From NCBI RefSeq assembly GCF_019649055.1, contig NW_026570311.1:372001-436000 (forward strand): a stretch of 64,000 nucleotides of DNA, written 5' to 3'. Shown one piece after another: positions 1-13,039 of the stretch. The first letter of the stretch is position 1, and each line of letters begins with the position of its first letter. The DNA comes from Paramacrobiotus metropolitanus. Its lineage: Eukaryota; Tardigrada; Eutardigrada; Parachela; Macrobiotidae. Under the pieces are notes generated by a model. It was given only the letters and a program-made list of their open reading frames with translations. It did no database searches and had not been told where the DNA came from. The position numbers and the translations under genes are program-made.

Positions 1-759
1 GTAGCGTGGTAGAGATACATTTTTCAATCTGCACACGTACATTCTACAATAACGTAGTCGATCAGCATCTGATGTGCACTAGTAGCGTTGGTTATTCCCC
101 GAGTATACTCAATCTGCACCCGCGGATGAGTGTTCCAGCTGGTGCGAGCTTGAGCCACAGACGTTGGATTGATATTGTACCACCAGGATAGCGTTAAGTC
201 CTTCAGCAGGAGCGTGCTGTTCCACTCGTCGTACTGATGCATCCGCAGGCGATCGGTGCTGGGTATATTGAGCTTTCTGGATGACGGAATGTGTGATATT
301 ATATCCATTTTACGTAATAATTTCTCTTTTCACCACGAATTCTAGAGAAAGCTGACATCCACTTGCCGAATACTGAAATAGATGGAGAACAGCTGATCCT
401 GGACTTCGCTTGCACATCCTGGTACCATTATAACGTTGACGACGCAGTTTCCCGTTAACCGTGAAATGTTGGTCAACTGAAATGTACCAGCTCGGCCGTG
501 TAGTAATGGAGGACATTCGATCTTCACTTCACCGTCGCATTTACTCCCCAAATCATCTATGAAACCAACAACTTAGCGCAACAAATCTCCCATGCAAACA
601 CGATCGATTACGGTTAACTGAACACTGTCTGCCACAAAGTCTCAGAAGAATTTTGTTACGTTACGCACGGTAATTGTAAAATGCGCCTCCGACAAACAGA
701 TGCATGGAGGAGAAAACAAACAAGACAAAAACGGTCCAAATCATCTTTGCGGTGTTCAT
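1..759 (-). CDS. Partial gene for a secreted protein of unknown family
   Basis: Coding runs right to left. Exon 1 (759-669) starts with ATG and encodes a typical signal peptide: a short polar start (MNTAKM), then a hydrophobic run ending near SSMHLFVGGA. Exon 2 (556 to about 363) follows in phase and holds two Cys pairs and an N-glycosylation site (NIS). Around 290-24 the same strand has a further open stretch with glycosylation sites (NST, NAT) and the motif VECTCAD. I could not join it to exon 2 in frame, so the third exon boundary is unresolved. The arrangement suggests an extracellular, disulfide-bonded, glycosylated domain, but I do not recognise the family. The 3' end may lie beyond the left edge. 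Confidence 0.42.
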
Positions 760-3749
760 TTGTCATTCTTCCTTAACGATCTCGGAAAGCTTGACTGATG
801 ATTATTGTGGTTCTTATGGATAATACATCTCTGCTCACAGTTCATAAATGTGCATCGAAGACAATTATTCACGTTGTCTGTTCTGTTATCACGTTAATGC
901 TACCGATAACGATAACGATTGGACTTATTGCTCGTAGCGCAGTAATCTTAACACTCACAGTGCGCCTTGTGCCGATAGCGATAGCCGCTGAAACTGGCGC
1001 GTTTTCATTCGTGGGCATTTTCCGTAGAGCGAAGTGTCTGTAGGTTTGACGGTCTATCCTTATGCCCATTTGCTGCTCTTCACACCTCCCTTCTGAAGAG
1101 CTGTACAAAATCCCGAAGGAAGGATTCCCAATTAACCAAATGTGAGAAAGCCAAGTGGAATATACATAATATTTTCACGTCGGCGCCGCACGGTTCAAAC
1201 CGACAAGAAGAAAGGTTCTTTGAAGACTTAATTGCAAGGTATAACGAGGTCAATGAGCCTATATGAATGGTGCGAAAATGGATACGAAGCCAAACTCTGC
1301 TCTTCGACACATACTAAAACCAAGGAACGTAATTTAATCAATTCTGCTCGTATTGTAAAGCAGTACCTTCCCATATAAGCAGGTGCATTCAGGAGGCCAG
1401 CACGCCACAATCCCGAGTTGTGGTTCGAGTTGGACAACGAAAACTAGTGCCGCTGTTCCATTCATTGGTTTCCTTAAGCTCTATATATACGTACGACTTC
1501 TTTACGATAGCTTATGTAATAAATAGTTAAGAGAATGCCGTATACATGGACTATCGTAAGAAAGTCGTATGTATAATAGAAATTCAACATAATAGACCAG
1601 ATGCGCATAGGCGCTTCGGGGACTTACTTACAACGTTTTTCACCCTTTACATACAGACATCGAACGCAAAACCGCGCCCGTTTACGCGTCTTGCATGTAT
1701 GTATGTACGGGCTAAACTCGACCGCATGCGCACAACAGTCAGCACATACAGACTGACAGTTAATATGCGTGCTGTGCTGACATTATGCTTCTAACGATAA
1801 ACTGTAGCACTACATTTCTAAAAGTTAAACAATGACATAATATTATAACCATAACCTGTTTAAAAGTACCAAAACAAGGCGCGCTAAGGTACTGCTATGC
1901 AGTATTATTTTAAGCTAAAATAAACATAAAAATACAACAAGATATACTAAAAATACTTCTGGGTAGCCAGATCAGAGCGGGAACCCGCCACACGGTCACG
2001 AAAAACATACAATTCTCTGTCAAAATATACGGACGAAAAACCAAAAATGGGGTTGTCCAGGAGTATAAATCGTAGTCGGTTTTCTACATCCGATCAGGAA
2101 TTCAAGCACAGAATGCACTGCAATCAACACCCACAGCTGGGTAGCCAGCGCGCAGGGTTCCCTGCGATACGACGGCAGTAATACATGACAAGTATACCAC
2201 AAATCGTTAGAGACAGCCATAAGGAATCATGGACCTTTTGGCAAGTCGGAATCAATTTGTAATACGCTAGTCAGCTGCGGTGGGATTCAAATTATTTTAA
2301 ATTGAACGATAATCAGGTAGCAAGCGATCAGTATAAACAGGAGTGCATCTGGCCAAACACTATACTGCACTGTCTTATCTGGATTCCCAGAACACAGGCT
2401 TCCATGCACTATAGATGCATATCAGTTTCATATTTCTGATTTCAACAACAAACTAGAAGGCAAGAACTTAAAAAACTTAAAAAAAGACGGAAAACCCTGT
2501 TGTTTTACTGTTTAACCGTCGCTGTCAGCCCAAAGTATGGAGAAACGATCACGTGGTTTTGAATTTTGCTATTGGCGGTGGGCAGCCTCGATCTAACTCA
2601 GAATGCTGACCCACCAATAAAAATCGCGGAAACACGAAGTTTGTAAGTACCTGGGCGTCGCTTAGACCCGCTACAAGGTACGCCCCTGTTCGTAACGGTT
2701 TTCGTCGACGCCTACCGACAGACATCGAGCAAAAAGCGACTTACATCGAAGCCCAGCCAATTGGGACTTGGTACGCCTGTTTCTCGTTTCGATGTAAGCC
2801 GCAGATGCTCGATGTAAGTCCGCGTTTTGACTCTGCGCATCTTCTGGAATATCGCACTCTTCCTGATGTTACACTGATGTGTTAGCGAAGAATAAAATAT
2901 CGGCCACGGCAATCTGATTTTATGCAGGCGGAGTATTGACTACCCTCATCACTGCGTCAACGATCAAGCTGCCAAATATCGTGGCCTTTTAAATATCCTA
3001 GTAGCTTACTATATGTGCAATATTAAATAATATGTTGCTGCCACAATATATAATACTGCATGGATAAGAAGCTTGACGAATTAAAATTCTGTAAGGGGCT
3101 AAGCAACGGACGCGACATCATGCGCATAGTGCAGTGAACGCATTATTGTCTTGTTTCCGGGAGGGTTGTTGGACTTTTGTTGTTGTATGTACGTGTAATG
3201 ATATCCGCAAAAAATTCCTTAAAATGGTAGTTCTGCACATAAAAGCCGTGAATCCCAGAGCAACTGAGATTTTCTGTCTCCTTGCGTCCATGGAAGACAG
3301 TCTAGCAAGCCGAGTGCTAACGTCATCCTCACTATTCCCATTTTCGAACAAATCCGCATTAATAAAACTTTCCCTAAACTCAAGTCGAAGAGAAAATCTT
3401 TAATTTAATTTACTGAAATAAATACTAAACTGAACTTCTTGTATCAAAAACTCAGCATTTGTCTGCGACAAATTCTCCATAAGTGAAGATTTCTCGCTCT
3501 CGAAAATTTCGTGGGTAGCAGAAAACTACGAGTAGGTATTGGGCATACCGAAAAAGAAATGATTTCCGAAACCGCCGACGCTGGTGACCTTTTTCAAATG
3601 GCCACAAAAATAACGCAACTATTGGTGACGCGTCATACTGGTGGCCCCTCGGAAAAGATCAACAATATGCCGCATAATATTGGTTAAAAATAATATGAAG
3701 GGTAGGAGAAAAAATCTCCAAGCATGAATATGGTTCGGACCAGTTGAGA
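760..3749. other. Intergenic, no gene recognised
   Basis: Small open frames here are short, overlap on both strands and show no recognisable motif, exon pattern or codon bias. I see no RNA gene. It is the upstream flank of the secreted-protein gene at the left edge. Confidence 0.5.
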
Positions 3750-3855
3750 TCTCCAGGATATATAAAGATATGTCATCTATATTCACCAGAGCAGGAACAT
3801 ACAGACAATTAAGAACCTGCTCCATAACCTTTGCAACGTTTGCGGTGTGGAGACC
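3750..3855 (-). mobile_element. Relic of a Ty3/gypsy-type reverse transcriptase
   Basis: On the minus strand the open frame 3924-3619 contains a stretch that aligns by eye to the centre of a Ty3/gypsy reverse transcriptase. A TPY-x-L start is followed by GLHTANVAKVMEQVL, matching the family pattern G-L-x-N-A-x-x-x-F/V-x-x-x-M-x-x-V-L. After the usual gap comes LVNIDDISLY, where the family has LVYLDDI-x-I. The catalytic block therefore reads N-I-D-D instead of Y-L-D-D. No protease, RNase H, integrase or LTRs were seen nearby, so this is a decayed fragment. Confidence 0.45.
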
Positions 3856-3924
3856 GCAAAGTTTAGAAAGGTCATGGAACATGTGTAACATGGAATACGG
3901 AGTGATGCCGATCGGCTTTTTCAA

Positions 3925-5090
3925 TGTATTAGTTCGCTAAATAATAATACCCAGATCGTGTGGTAAAAATTCTTTAAGAGAATATCTCTGCGCTGCTGGA
4001 GTATACACTCCTTATTTACACATGTGCGCTGCATGCAGAACTATCATCCTAACCCCCAACGGGGTCTATTATTTACATCGAGCTTGTTCCAAAACGAATT
4101 CTCCATCGCAGAAGGATTTCTAAATCCCTTACGCGCTACTCGAGCGCTCAGTAAGGTTACCGCAGAACCCAAAGTTTACCTTTTACCACTTGAATGTACT
4201 TCGAAAATACGCTGGAAAGACTGTGTAATGTAAAAGTACTTTCAATAAAGTAAACGCTCTCTCGCAATGAGTAAATATGATATTCCCTTGTGCGATAGGG
4301 AATTTGTTTCTGGCAAAGTTTGGTGTACTGTGTATATTTGGAGTAAATGGGCCCAGGTGGCGTCACAATGACAATCCTGCATGCAACGCACACGTATACT
4401 ATAAGAAGTGCAAACTCTCGCAGCGCAGAGATACTGCACTTCTGGTGGAATTTTTTGCCCCCCGAGTATTACTGTTCTCCAATGGACCCTACCAAAATCC
4501 AACCGACCGGTATCACTCTGTCAGGAAACATGGAAACCGCAAATTTTTTATGGCGTTATGCCCTTAGACCTAGAACAGGGTTAGTAGTTTTGCAGCCGTC
4601 AAAAGCAGCTAGCGGCTACAGGAACGCGGAGCAAGTGATATTATATTAAAATTTATTGGGAGCAACAAAATTCGGGTTGCAGAACAGTCAAACAGTAAAC
4701 AGGTACCACACTGTCATACGGGTACGGATAAACAATCATCAGTAGAGGTACCACACTGTCATAGACTCATACGGGTACGGTTACAGAAGTATAACAGCCA
4801 ATACGGCGGTTAGAAATCGAGGTAGCTCAGCTGAAATCCCAAATTAAACAGCTTGTATCAACAGCCAATCAAAATTTTCCCTGCAACACCCAACTGAAAG
4901 ATAGCCATCAAGGGAAACGAACACGGATCCCGAACTCTTCCTGTCAGTAACCGCGGTCCCGATCCCGCACGCCTTGGGGAAAAATAAACAGCTCCTATTG
5001 CCTGGAGAAACCATTAAACAAATCCCATTCCTCTCGCGAATCCCTGAACACTGTATCATTTATCATTTTAACACTGGAATCCCGGTCGGT
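3925..5090. other. Intergenic, no gene recognised
   Basis: Overlapping frames at 4.2-4.65 kb lack recognisable motifs and look like chance frames. The only structure seen is the short direct repeat at 4.70-4.78 kb. The stretch borders the 3' end of the PCGF gene. Confidence 0.45.
4701..4780. repeat. Short direct repeat, two copies
   Basis: The 27-base unit starting AGGTACCACACTGTCATA and ending CGGGTACGG occurs at 4701-4727 and again at 4746-4780. The second copy carries an 8-base insertion before CGGGTACGG. No coding potential is evident. Confidence 0.75.
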
Positions 5091-8000
5091 TTAGTAGTAT
5101 AGGACGCCGTTGTGCGCGGCGGTGGACGGCTGCGCGTGGAATGGACCCGATGTTTTCGGTTGGTGGGAGGGGTGTTCGGGGAGCCCGTCGTTGGGGAAGG
5201 CGTAGGGGTCGCGGGGCATCCCGGGGAGGTAGACGCGCCGTTGCTGTTCGCCACGTTTCTTGGGGGCTTTGACGCGGCCGGAGAGCGGCACGTGCAGGGT
5301 GATGTCCTTCTGGAAACAGTAGTGGATGAACTCCTGCAGTTCGTGGAAGGCCCGCGGGACCATGGTGGAGGGGAGGAGGATGTAGAATAACTTCAGCACT
5401 TGCTTTTCGGCCTAGAGACAGAAACATAGCTCATTTCTCAGTGCAGCCATCGCCAGCAGGTCGGGACGCACTAAAACCGTTTAAAAGCGCACTGTACTGC
5501 AACCATTAGATTGATCAACGCATAGGCGGCTGCTTCAAGATTAAATGATCAGCATCATTTACAGGTGTACGATGCGGATATAAAGTTGGTCGGATTGTTG
5601 TTCGTTTCAAAAGGCTGACATTGTCACATTCGTGATGCGCCATGTGACCATATCGTTGACCGTCATTCAGTCGAACAAACACAAAGTCCGCCGAGCTAGC
5701 AGCCTTAGTTTTCTTAGGTTTTCTTATCAGCTTTCATAATCCCCGTCAGGGTGACGGTCGACGCAGTGGCAGTCGACATAGTGTCAGCTGTATTAAAGAC
5801 GGAAAGGTAACTCACTTTTGTCCCACAGGAGAAGCGCACCATATCGGCGACAGTATGTGGATTGTCCATCACGGAATTGGCTTGAAGAATCACAACCTAC
5901 ACAAACAAACTGCACACCCATGTTGTTGAGTAAAGAAAGCGCATGTTCTTACCGAAATACTGGAGGGCAGACGAAAGTGGTCGGTAACGAAGACCTTCAG
6001 CTCCTCGATGCTGACCGTGGAATCGCACATCGTGGCCAGGTTGTCGCGTCGACATGCCTACAAAACACACCAACCCGCTGATTAGTGAACCGAGACGGAA
6101 GCGTCACCAGTTGGACATTTCTTCCCTTACCGCTGCTTCTTTTTCCCGTAGTAAGGCTGGGAATTCATCACGGAGATGGGCCCTTTATCAACAGTGAGAA
6201 ACATTAGAAAAGAAACTTTTTTATACATACCTTCTCCTATACGACAAGCAGACAACCCGGTTAAGGGGATTCAATGTCGTGTCGGTAAACAAAAACCGCG
6301 AAGTGTTAACAAAACTAAGATATTGGTACTAAGTTTGTACTTGTATCGTGCTACTTCTTAAAGATAAACCAAGACTATCAAAGCAGATCAACGATTAATC
6401 AGTGATCCAGGATTACAGCTTGAACGTATTAATAAATAAAGACTAAGCACATTTATTTTAATCGACACATTTCTCCGAGACAGGTCAATTCTCGACTAAG
6501 GTAAATAACGTTTATTTTAACTAGAAATAACCATGAAGGTTAAACCCCCGCGATCACTTACGTCAGGCCGTATTTGTAGGTGAGATGCACTTCGGTGTCG
6601 TGCGGCACACTGATCTGTGGTAACCAAGAGGGAGTTTCCGCAGTACCGGTGCTTTCCGCATCCAGTGGATCCAGATTGCAATCGTACACTGCATCGCGAG
6701 AAGACACAATACAGCAGGAAGCCTAATCAGCCAATTATATACGACACTTACTGTCGTCTGGATTGTTCTTGAAATAAATGCGCCGACGGGTCATCTCATC
6801 TACAAGATTTATCACCATTGACGTCACAACGACAAGGATTCTGTTTACGCACGACACGCTATTGACGCTAATGCAGGCATGCATACTGTGATAGATTTCC
6901 GGGAAGAGCTTGTACACGATGGTCTGCAGAGTGGTGTCCTTCCTGCAAAAACAACGACACTCGTGAGATGGGGAAACAAAAACACGAGGGAACCGGTGAG
7001 AATCTCGCTACCAAATACTGCCGTTTCAGCTATAACTGTTTTAACTTTATATATTGCATTTTCGGCCGATAATATGTTTTTATTTTGTCAGTGCCTTCTG
7101 TAGCTCTTAATTATTGAATTCAGTATATAGGCAATAGCCACCCAAATAACAATAACTGCCAGCGCTGGTAAACTACTTGATAATTAAAATTCAAACATTG
7201 GAAAAGCAACGAAAGTCTGTCTTCTCTCGGTTTAAAAACCTATGAGGTGAAGTATTCAACCCAGTCGAAGCATTTCCTTTTACAACAGCTAGACTAAAAC
7301 GCCGCTTGAGAAAAGCAGTAGAACTCGCTTCTCCAGTTAAATCCCCAAATTTACGACCCAAGAAATGTACCACGTGAGTCGGGTTCTTAATTTGAGGCAC
7401 GTGATGCTTAATGCTTTTATGTCGCAAAGACATTATCGTGTCAAAAGCACACAGGTGCAGCGGTAATTGTTGTTCGACGAAGATAAAGGGCGGATGTTAG
7501 CTAAGAACGCACGACGAGATCCCGAGCACCGGCTAATCGATTTGTCGATCGGCAATCGACAACGGGAACACCATGCCGCATCGATCTCCCGGTACATGTA
7601 AAAAGCGCAGAGCGTACACCAGTGAAGTCTACTCGGAGATCCGGATGTGTTAATCGAACCGTCTGTTCTGCCTTACGTAATCCCGACAGAAAAACAGCGC
7701 TGAAGAAAGTACTCACTGATTCTAGTATCATTCTACTCCGACGAAACAAAAGAAATAGCAAAAATACTTTTCATAACAACTCAAGTTCTCAACCGCCCCA
7801 GGCGGCTACTAACCGTAAGCTGATTAAGTATACAAAGTGCGAGCACCGGCGATAATAATAGTTTTTAATGGGCCGTTCTAATGCGCCGCCGCTGGTGTAC
7901 GGCTTTTTCATAGCGCATTCCGTTGCTACGCTTAAGCTGAAACTTCAACACACACATACAGCCGCAGCGTGTGTTGACGCTGCACCACGTGCACCGCCAC

Positions 8001-9456
8001 TCAATGACGACCCAATTTATCGACGGTACGAGACGCTCACCGCGGGTACCACCGCACGGCGCAGTAATCGCGTCCAGCAATCGAACCCAAGGCAACGAAA
8101 AACTCATGTAATTAAACTACCAAATTTTCATGCCAACTCTGGTATGCCATCGTAACGGTACATACGGCATGAATTCGAATACGGTTCTGTTGACTATCGA
8201 CTATCGAGCCTACAACGTTACAACAAAATTCACAGTGTGGCACAACGTTGGCACTGTGAAGGCGTTATCTAAAAGCGCCATCAGTTAGAATTTAGAAAAA
8301 AAACCTTAGGGTACTTCTAAGTTCTAAGAACCCTGTTATATCACTGAGCAACCGCAATCTGCTATTTGCTTTCTGACCTCCTTGGAGGCATCCGCAGTTT
8401 TCCCATAAATATTTCATAATCATACCTTTAAAGCTTTTCAAGAAAACAGTAGATCCTGAAATTCTGAATGTGGCAGAAAAACAACGACTGCGCAGAACGA
8501 TGAAATATATTTCGCCGCATTCTCCTAACTTCATCAAAAACTCACAGTATTAAAAAAACAGCAAATCAATCAAAACGATATGTGAGATTTTAAAAATGGT
8601 GTTCAAAGCGTAATTTATAATTGCTTGGGGAAAACAGAATCAGTCGGACCAGACCCTGATATGAGCGTCACCCCATTCAGCTAAACCCCGCAACAATGTT
8701 CATAAGACTATTTCACTTTTCACTAAACCAGAATCAGAACACTTCGATTTTCGAATAAGATATCGAAAATATTTTTAAAAAGGTAAAGAATAATATCATG
8801 AGCAAACGGGAATTAAAATGCACAAACTGAAACAACCAACTCGGGCGCAACCGTTACTGGTTCGATTTAAACAACCCAACTAGCGCGGCAAGGTTCAACC
8901 GTAACTTTGAATTTGCGATGCATGACTTTAATACACAAATACTTAACCTATTTGCATTTGCGGGAAATACCAAAAATCTTGAAAACATTTTTCTTGCAAA
9001 TTTACGTAACAATCACTGTACGGTGCAGTATCGAACACAGATCGCAAATAGCTGCGATTCTGCATCCCGATGCTGCAGCATCCCAGATCCTTCTGTGGAC
9101 TTACTTACCAGCTACTACATCAGTATTCTACCGTAAACAGACTTAAAAAACCCAGGATAACACCTACTTGAGACAGGTTAACGGACGGGCATGGATGTAT
9201 GTGTTGCACTCGGGCAGAGGACACACCGTGGACCGAGCGCAATGTCGCACGATGCAGGTCTTACAAACTGCAAGGCAAACCCAAGAGAAAAATCATCCAC
9301 TGCGCGTGAAACCGTGGTGCATCCCACCGCCTACTTACAGCTATGCCCGCATTCCGGCAGGACGCTGGCATCCACCAGGAACCCCTGGCATAATTTACAG
9401 CTCATCAGCGGCGTCAGCGAACTGACGGCAATCTTCAGGACGCAATCCATCGTCAT
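5091..9456 (-). CDS. PCGF: Polycomb group RING finger protein (PCGF / Bmi1 / Psc family)
   Basis: Nine exons: 9456-9339, 9267-9168, 6942-6887, 6799-6752, 6688-6562, 6182-6131, 6057-5953, 5896-5816, 5411-5091. All phases agree, giving 335 aa. The N-terminus is a C3HC4 RING: C20, C23, C36, H38, C41, C44, C55, C60 (CKLC, CGHSFCKTC, CPLPEC). The PCGF signature follows (KDTTLQTIVYKLFP, then NEMTRRRIYFKNNP), close to the Bmi1 pattern after its RING. Residues about 140-245 form the RAWUL ubiquitin-like fold (STVSIEELKVFV, NPHTVADMV, VLKLFYILLP). The tail is Pro-rich and basic. In the family this protein pairs with RING1 in PRC1, the nuclear H2A ubiquitin ligase. The last zinc pair is C-x4-C instead of C-x2-C. 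Intron 2 is 2.2 kb and holds a retroelement relic. The exact PCGF paralogue is not assigned. Confidence 0.88.
7194..7380 (-). mobile_element. Truncated non-LTR retroelement C-terminus (copy 1)
   Basis: In PCGF intron 2, same strand as the gene. The frame reads LTGEASSTAFLKRRFSLAVV and then KGNAS, and ends in DFRCFSNV before a stop. This matches the copy at 52.1-52.6 kb, which has TGEPRSTAFLRQRFSLAVV and ends DFGCFFKV. Upstream sequence is lost, consistent with 5' truncation. Confidence 0.6.
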
Positions 9457-12400
9457 ACACCCAAAAGGTTAGTTTCTCCTTTCTCAGCGTCGGTTTCACG
9501 AAACGGGAGGCACTGTGTGTTTCGGCTGCAGTGATTTCAACGACGCTCACACGACCTGTAGAAACAGTTCCGAATTCACCGCATCAAAATGATCAGCGCA
9601 ATACACACACGTTGCAGAATTCCATCTGCTGATTACACGCGTCCGATACAGATTACACGGCAACCATTTGGCCGCGACGTGTGTGAGTGAGTGTGTGTCT
9701 GTGCGACTGTGTGTAACTGTGTATCGCATGCGCTAGCAGGCAATTTGGCCTGCGTGTGCAGAGTTGCAGTCTCTGTGCGCGCTGCTGTGTAGTGTGTGCA
9801 CACAGCCTTCGACGGCGCATTGAACATTTCATTCACCGTGCGTCTGATAATAATGGAAGCGTACATTTATAAGCAAGAGAGAGACAGACCATCGCGCTCC
9901 GGTGTCTTACCAACGCCCGCCCCTGTCTGCCTTCTTCTTCGCCATACACACCGGCCCAATACTGAATACATACCGTTGCAGTTGTTACGGATACTGCGTC
10001 TCTCTCTCTATCTGGCCAGTCATGGAGATGCTGGCTGATTCAGTTGGGTATTCACAAAAGCATTTCCTACTTTGCTCATTCACTGAATCATCTTTGTTTA
10101 GCGCGGTCAGGGATAATGTTGCTACGAAGTGTGACTATGGTCCAAAGAAAAATAATAGACCCTTCTTTACGCTTGGGAACGGTGGTAGGAGATAAAAGTA
10201 CAGATTACCTTTATTAAGTAGGTATCTCATAAAACTTTTAAGCACCGCACCTCGATTTTTCTTATATTTCGGTCAGTTTAAATATACGGTTTCTTATTTT
10301 GGTCACCGGTCACTTACACCACCCCCCATGTGGCGCGCTACATGAATAGCTGCCGATCGCAGAACGTACTTTTTGATTTCTGTTTCACCGGTCGGCAGTC
10401 ATCAAAACAAAATTGACAATATTGGAATTTAAAATTTCTGAAATTTGCAAACGTGGGAGAGCGGCTCTTTTACATTGCACTTGGTCCAGTTCCTGTTGTT
10501 CGTTTGGTCTCCTTATGGAAATATTTGTATGTTTCATGCTTCGAAATTCATGAACGAAGTCTTTACTATGAAAGGTATTCATTTTTAACACTAAGTGACC
10601 GAAATATGAAAAGCATACATAGAAAATCCGAAGTATGAGAATAAAAAGTAAAAACCAGATCAGCTACCGTATTTTTCGAATTTAAAGCCTCATCTATAAA
10701 TACGATATAAGTCTTCATACCTCCTAATTCTAAAATACTCCCGCTCTTGTTTTTGTTCTGAAAATGCATTGTGGAAATGCACTACGACGCGAGCCTTTCC
10801 CGGTTGTTGATGAAAACTGAAATTTATTCAGTTGGCTTGAAGTTCAGTACATATGCGGTGCGCTAATGGTACTTAATGAACAATGAAACTACTAAAAACT
10901 TTTATGAGCATGAGTGCATCTTACACTAGGGACAGTCGCTTACTGAATAAAAAACGACTACGTAATCACAATTTTTCTCATGCAGGTACTTTTATATGTA
11001 TTTTTACAAACATAAAGGCCTAAAACGAAGAATGTGTCACTCCTCCCTGAAGGGATTTACAGCCATAGGTGTGGTGCTGCTTTAAGCAGGAAAGAACAAG
11101 GCGTGGTACAAGCTTACGGTTAATACCACAATGCTATTTTCCATTGCGACTTTGGATCATTATACTGGAAAAGGTTCATGTAAAGACTGCGTAAAGAATA
11201 AAGGGCTAATTTGTAATTTTTCTTTCCTTCTACTTTGTTTCCTTGATACTTTAGTAATTCTCGGTAATGGATCAAAACTTAACTTCCTCTGCGCATTGCC
11301 AAGAGTCGACAGAAGCTCCCAAAATGACAAATTTTTGGTTGCCTTTGTCTAAGAATTAGATTTCGGTTAGCCACGTACACTTTCGTACCTGATTATTTCT
11401 TCACGTTGTAGACTTCCTAGTTGAAGTATACCGTATTTTGACTTTTCACACACACCGTTCCAGTCGTTCTCCACCTTTATATACTGCACCAGTGTAAACG
11501 CTACTTATTAGCGGTTGTTTACTGCCCAATAAACATAGACCGTAACAAAAAGCGTAAGTTCTTTCCTAACTGTAAATTAATACAAACTGGCTGCTTCTGT
11601 TCCAGAGGAAAACATTCAGAGTATCATTACGATGATACATACTCAAACAATAATAATTAAAAGCCACTGGACAAGATTCTTTCCTTCTAAAAAAGACATA
11701 TTTTATGTCAAAACTATAAGGTTGCGTGGAAACACGTGGCCAATATTAGGTACTGTACAAACAGTGTATCAACTTTTAAAAGAAGTATTTTCATTGAGCG
11801 CCTTATGACTGATGTGAATCTATTGATTTATTGTAAGCGCGCTTAATCATCGCCGGTACGGTATGGCTCATGTTATGAAACCACGATGCCGCAGTGCAGA
11901 TTGTCGGCGTTAAGTCGGCGCGTGCAGAGCGTGGGCTTTCCCTTAAACTTATAAGTAATCATATGACCATATTTTTTATGTCCGTACAGAACCGGTTCTG
12001 GCATCTGGCACATACTCTGTGTCACATTTACTTCTGTAGTTTACTGATATCACTTCCTTTGATACTTGCTGGTGATGGACTTCGACTCGTAGATAGGGGC
12101 TCAATAATCTTGAGCCTCGAACTGAATAATTGTTATGTTGCTAGAAGCTTAAAAGTTAGAACACTAGTGTTTGAATACAACTTTGATATACTTCTACCTA
12201 TCATTCACCGTATATCAATATTTTTTCAATATCATTTCCCTATTGAATTTCTCACTGAGCGCATCCGGAGTTTATAGCTTCACGGCAATAAGCACAATTA
12301 AGACTGAACAAAAAATATTGTATAAGCTCGATAGATTTGCACTACAGAGTCTGGTATACGGAAAAATCAAGCTCAGTATAGAAACAGGTTACATTTACAG

Positions 12401-12793
12401 TATCACTTAAGATCCACGTGTGCGCCGACCGTTTGGAGAGAAGCTTGTGCTCAGTGCCCGGAAAGTAGACAACTGCGCCCGGACCTGAAAGTGGCACAAA
12501 TTTGTCGGGCGGATACAGTAATCAAAGGCATCCAAATAAAATACTTGCTGCATGGGCAATATAATAATAAATAATAATAACTGGTTTATTGTCCTTTGCT
12601 ACGAGGCGTCGCTTCCTTTTAAGCTAAGACAGAAAATTCTAAATAAGAAGTAAACAAAAAGCGTGGCATCATGACAGTAACCAAAGATGCAAATTTAGGA
12701 GTTTGCAGTGCATTGATTTAGGAAAATAAATGTACCAGCATCAAAAATATTCGTTCGATTTAGAATTCAAACAAGCTATGGGGCAGATAAAAT
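9457..12793. other. Upstream flank of PCGF and intergenic DNA
   Basis: A GT-rich imperfect simple repeat lies at about 9680-9722. Other open frames (for example 11894-12277) have no recognisable domain or exon signals. No RNA gene was recognised. Confidence 0.45.
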
Positions 12794-13039
12794 TTAAGTA
12801 TCTTTAACAAACAAAGGATGCTTCTTAATCCATGCAGGGTCGTCCCAGTTAATGCGATCCAATTCAACCTGGAACGTGCATGTTGATTGATAGGATTCCA
12901 TAAGAAAAGACAGTTCGTTCCACAAAGAGTCAGTTCGTTTAGAAGCAAGCCATGGACGGCAGTCACCGTTGTACCGCAGACAGACGTTGGAGCCGGTGCT
13001 ATCGGAAATGGATGTTGAGTCAATGATGCCGAGTTTAAC
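12794..13039 (-). CDS. Terminal exon of an unrecognised gene (possibly degenerate)
   Basis: A good acceptor (TTTATTGCAG) precedes an 81-codon open stretch ending in TAA. It is rich in Trp and Asp (for example DRINWDDPAWIKKHP) and has two Cys near its start. Upstream at 13.10-13.25 kb another stretch reads KELQWDNLKLRRIKKAL, but it has an in-frame stop before it. The obvious donor (CCTTTAG/GTGACC) would also join in the wrong phase. It may be a real gene with exons I failed to place, or a decaying one. I do not recognise the family. Confidence 0.33.
   Translation of the reverse strand, partial: VKLGIIDSTSISDSTGSNVCLRYNGDCRPWLASKRTDSLWNELSFLMESYQSTCTFQVELDRINWDDPAWIKKHPLFVKDT

Noticed and set aside
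8060-8110. B-box-like GGGTTCGATTGC on the minus strand, suggesting a tRNA
   Set aside because: No matching A box, acceptor stem or cloverleaf could be folded around it.
12413-12562. 49-codon minus-strand frame starting MQQVFYLDAF, ending in an Arg-rich tail, as a possible peptide precursor
   Set aside because: No signal peptide, no clear dibasic-cleaved or amidated peptide, and no supporting exon.
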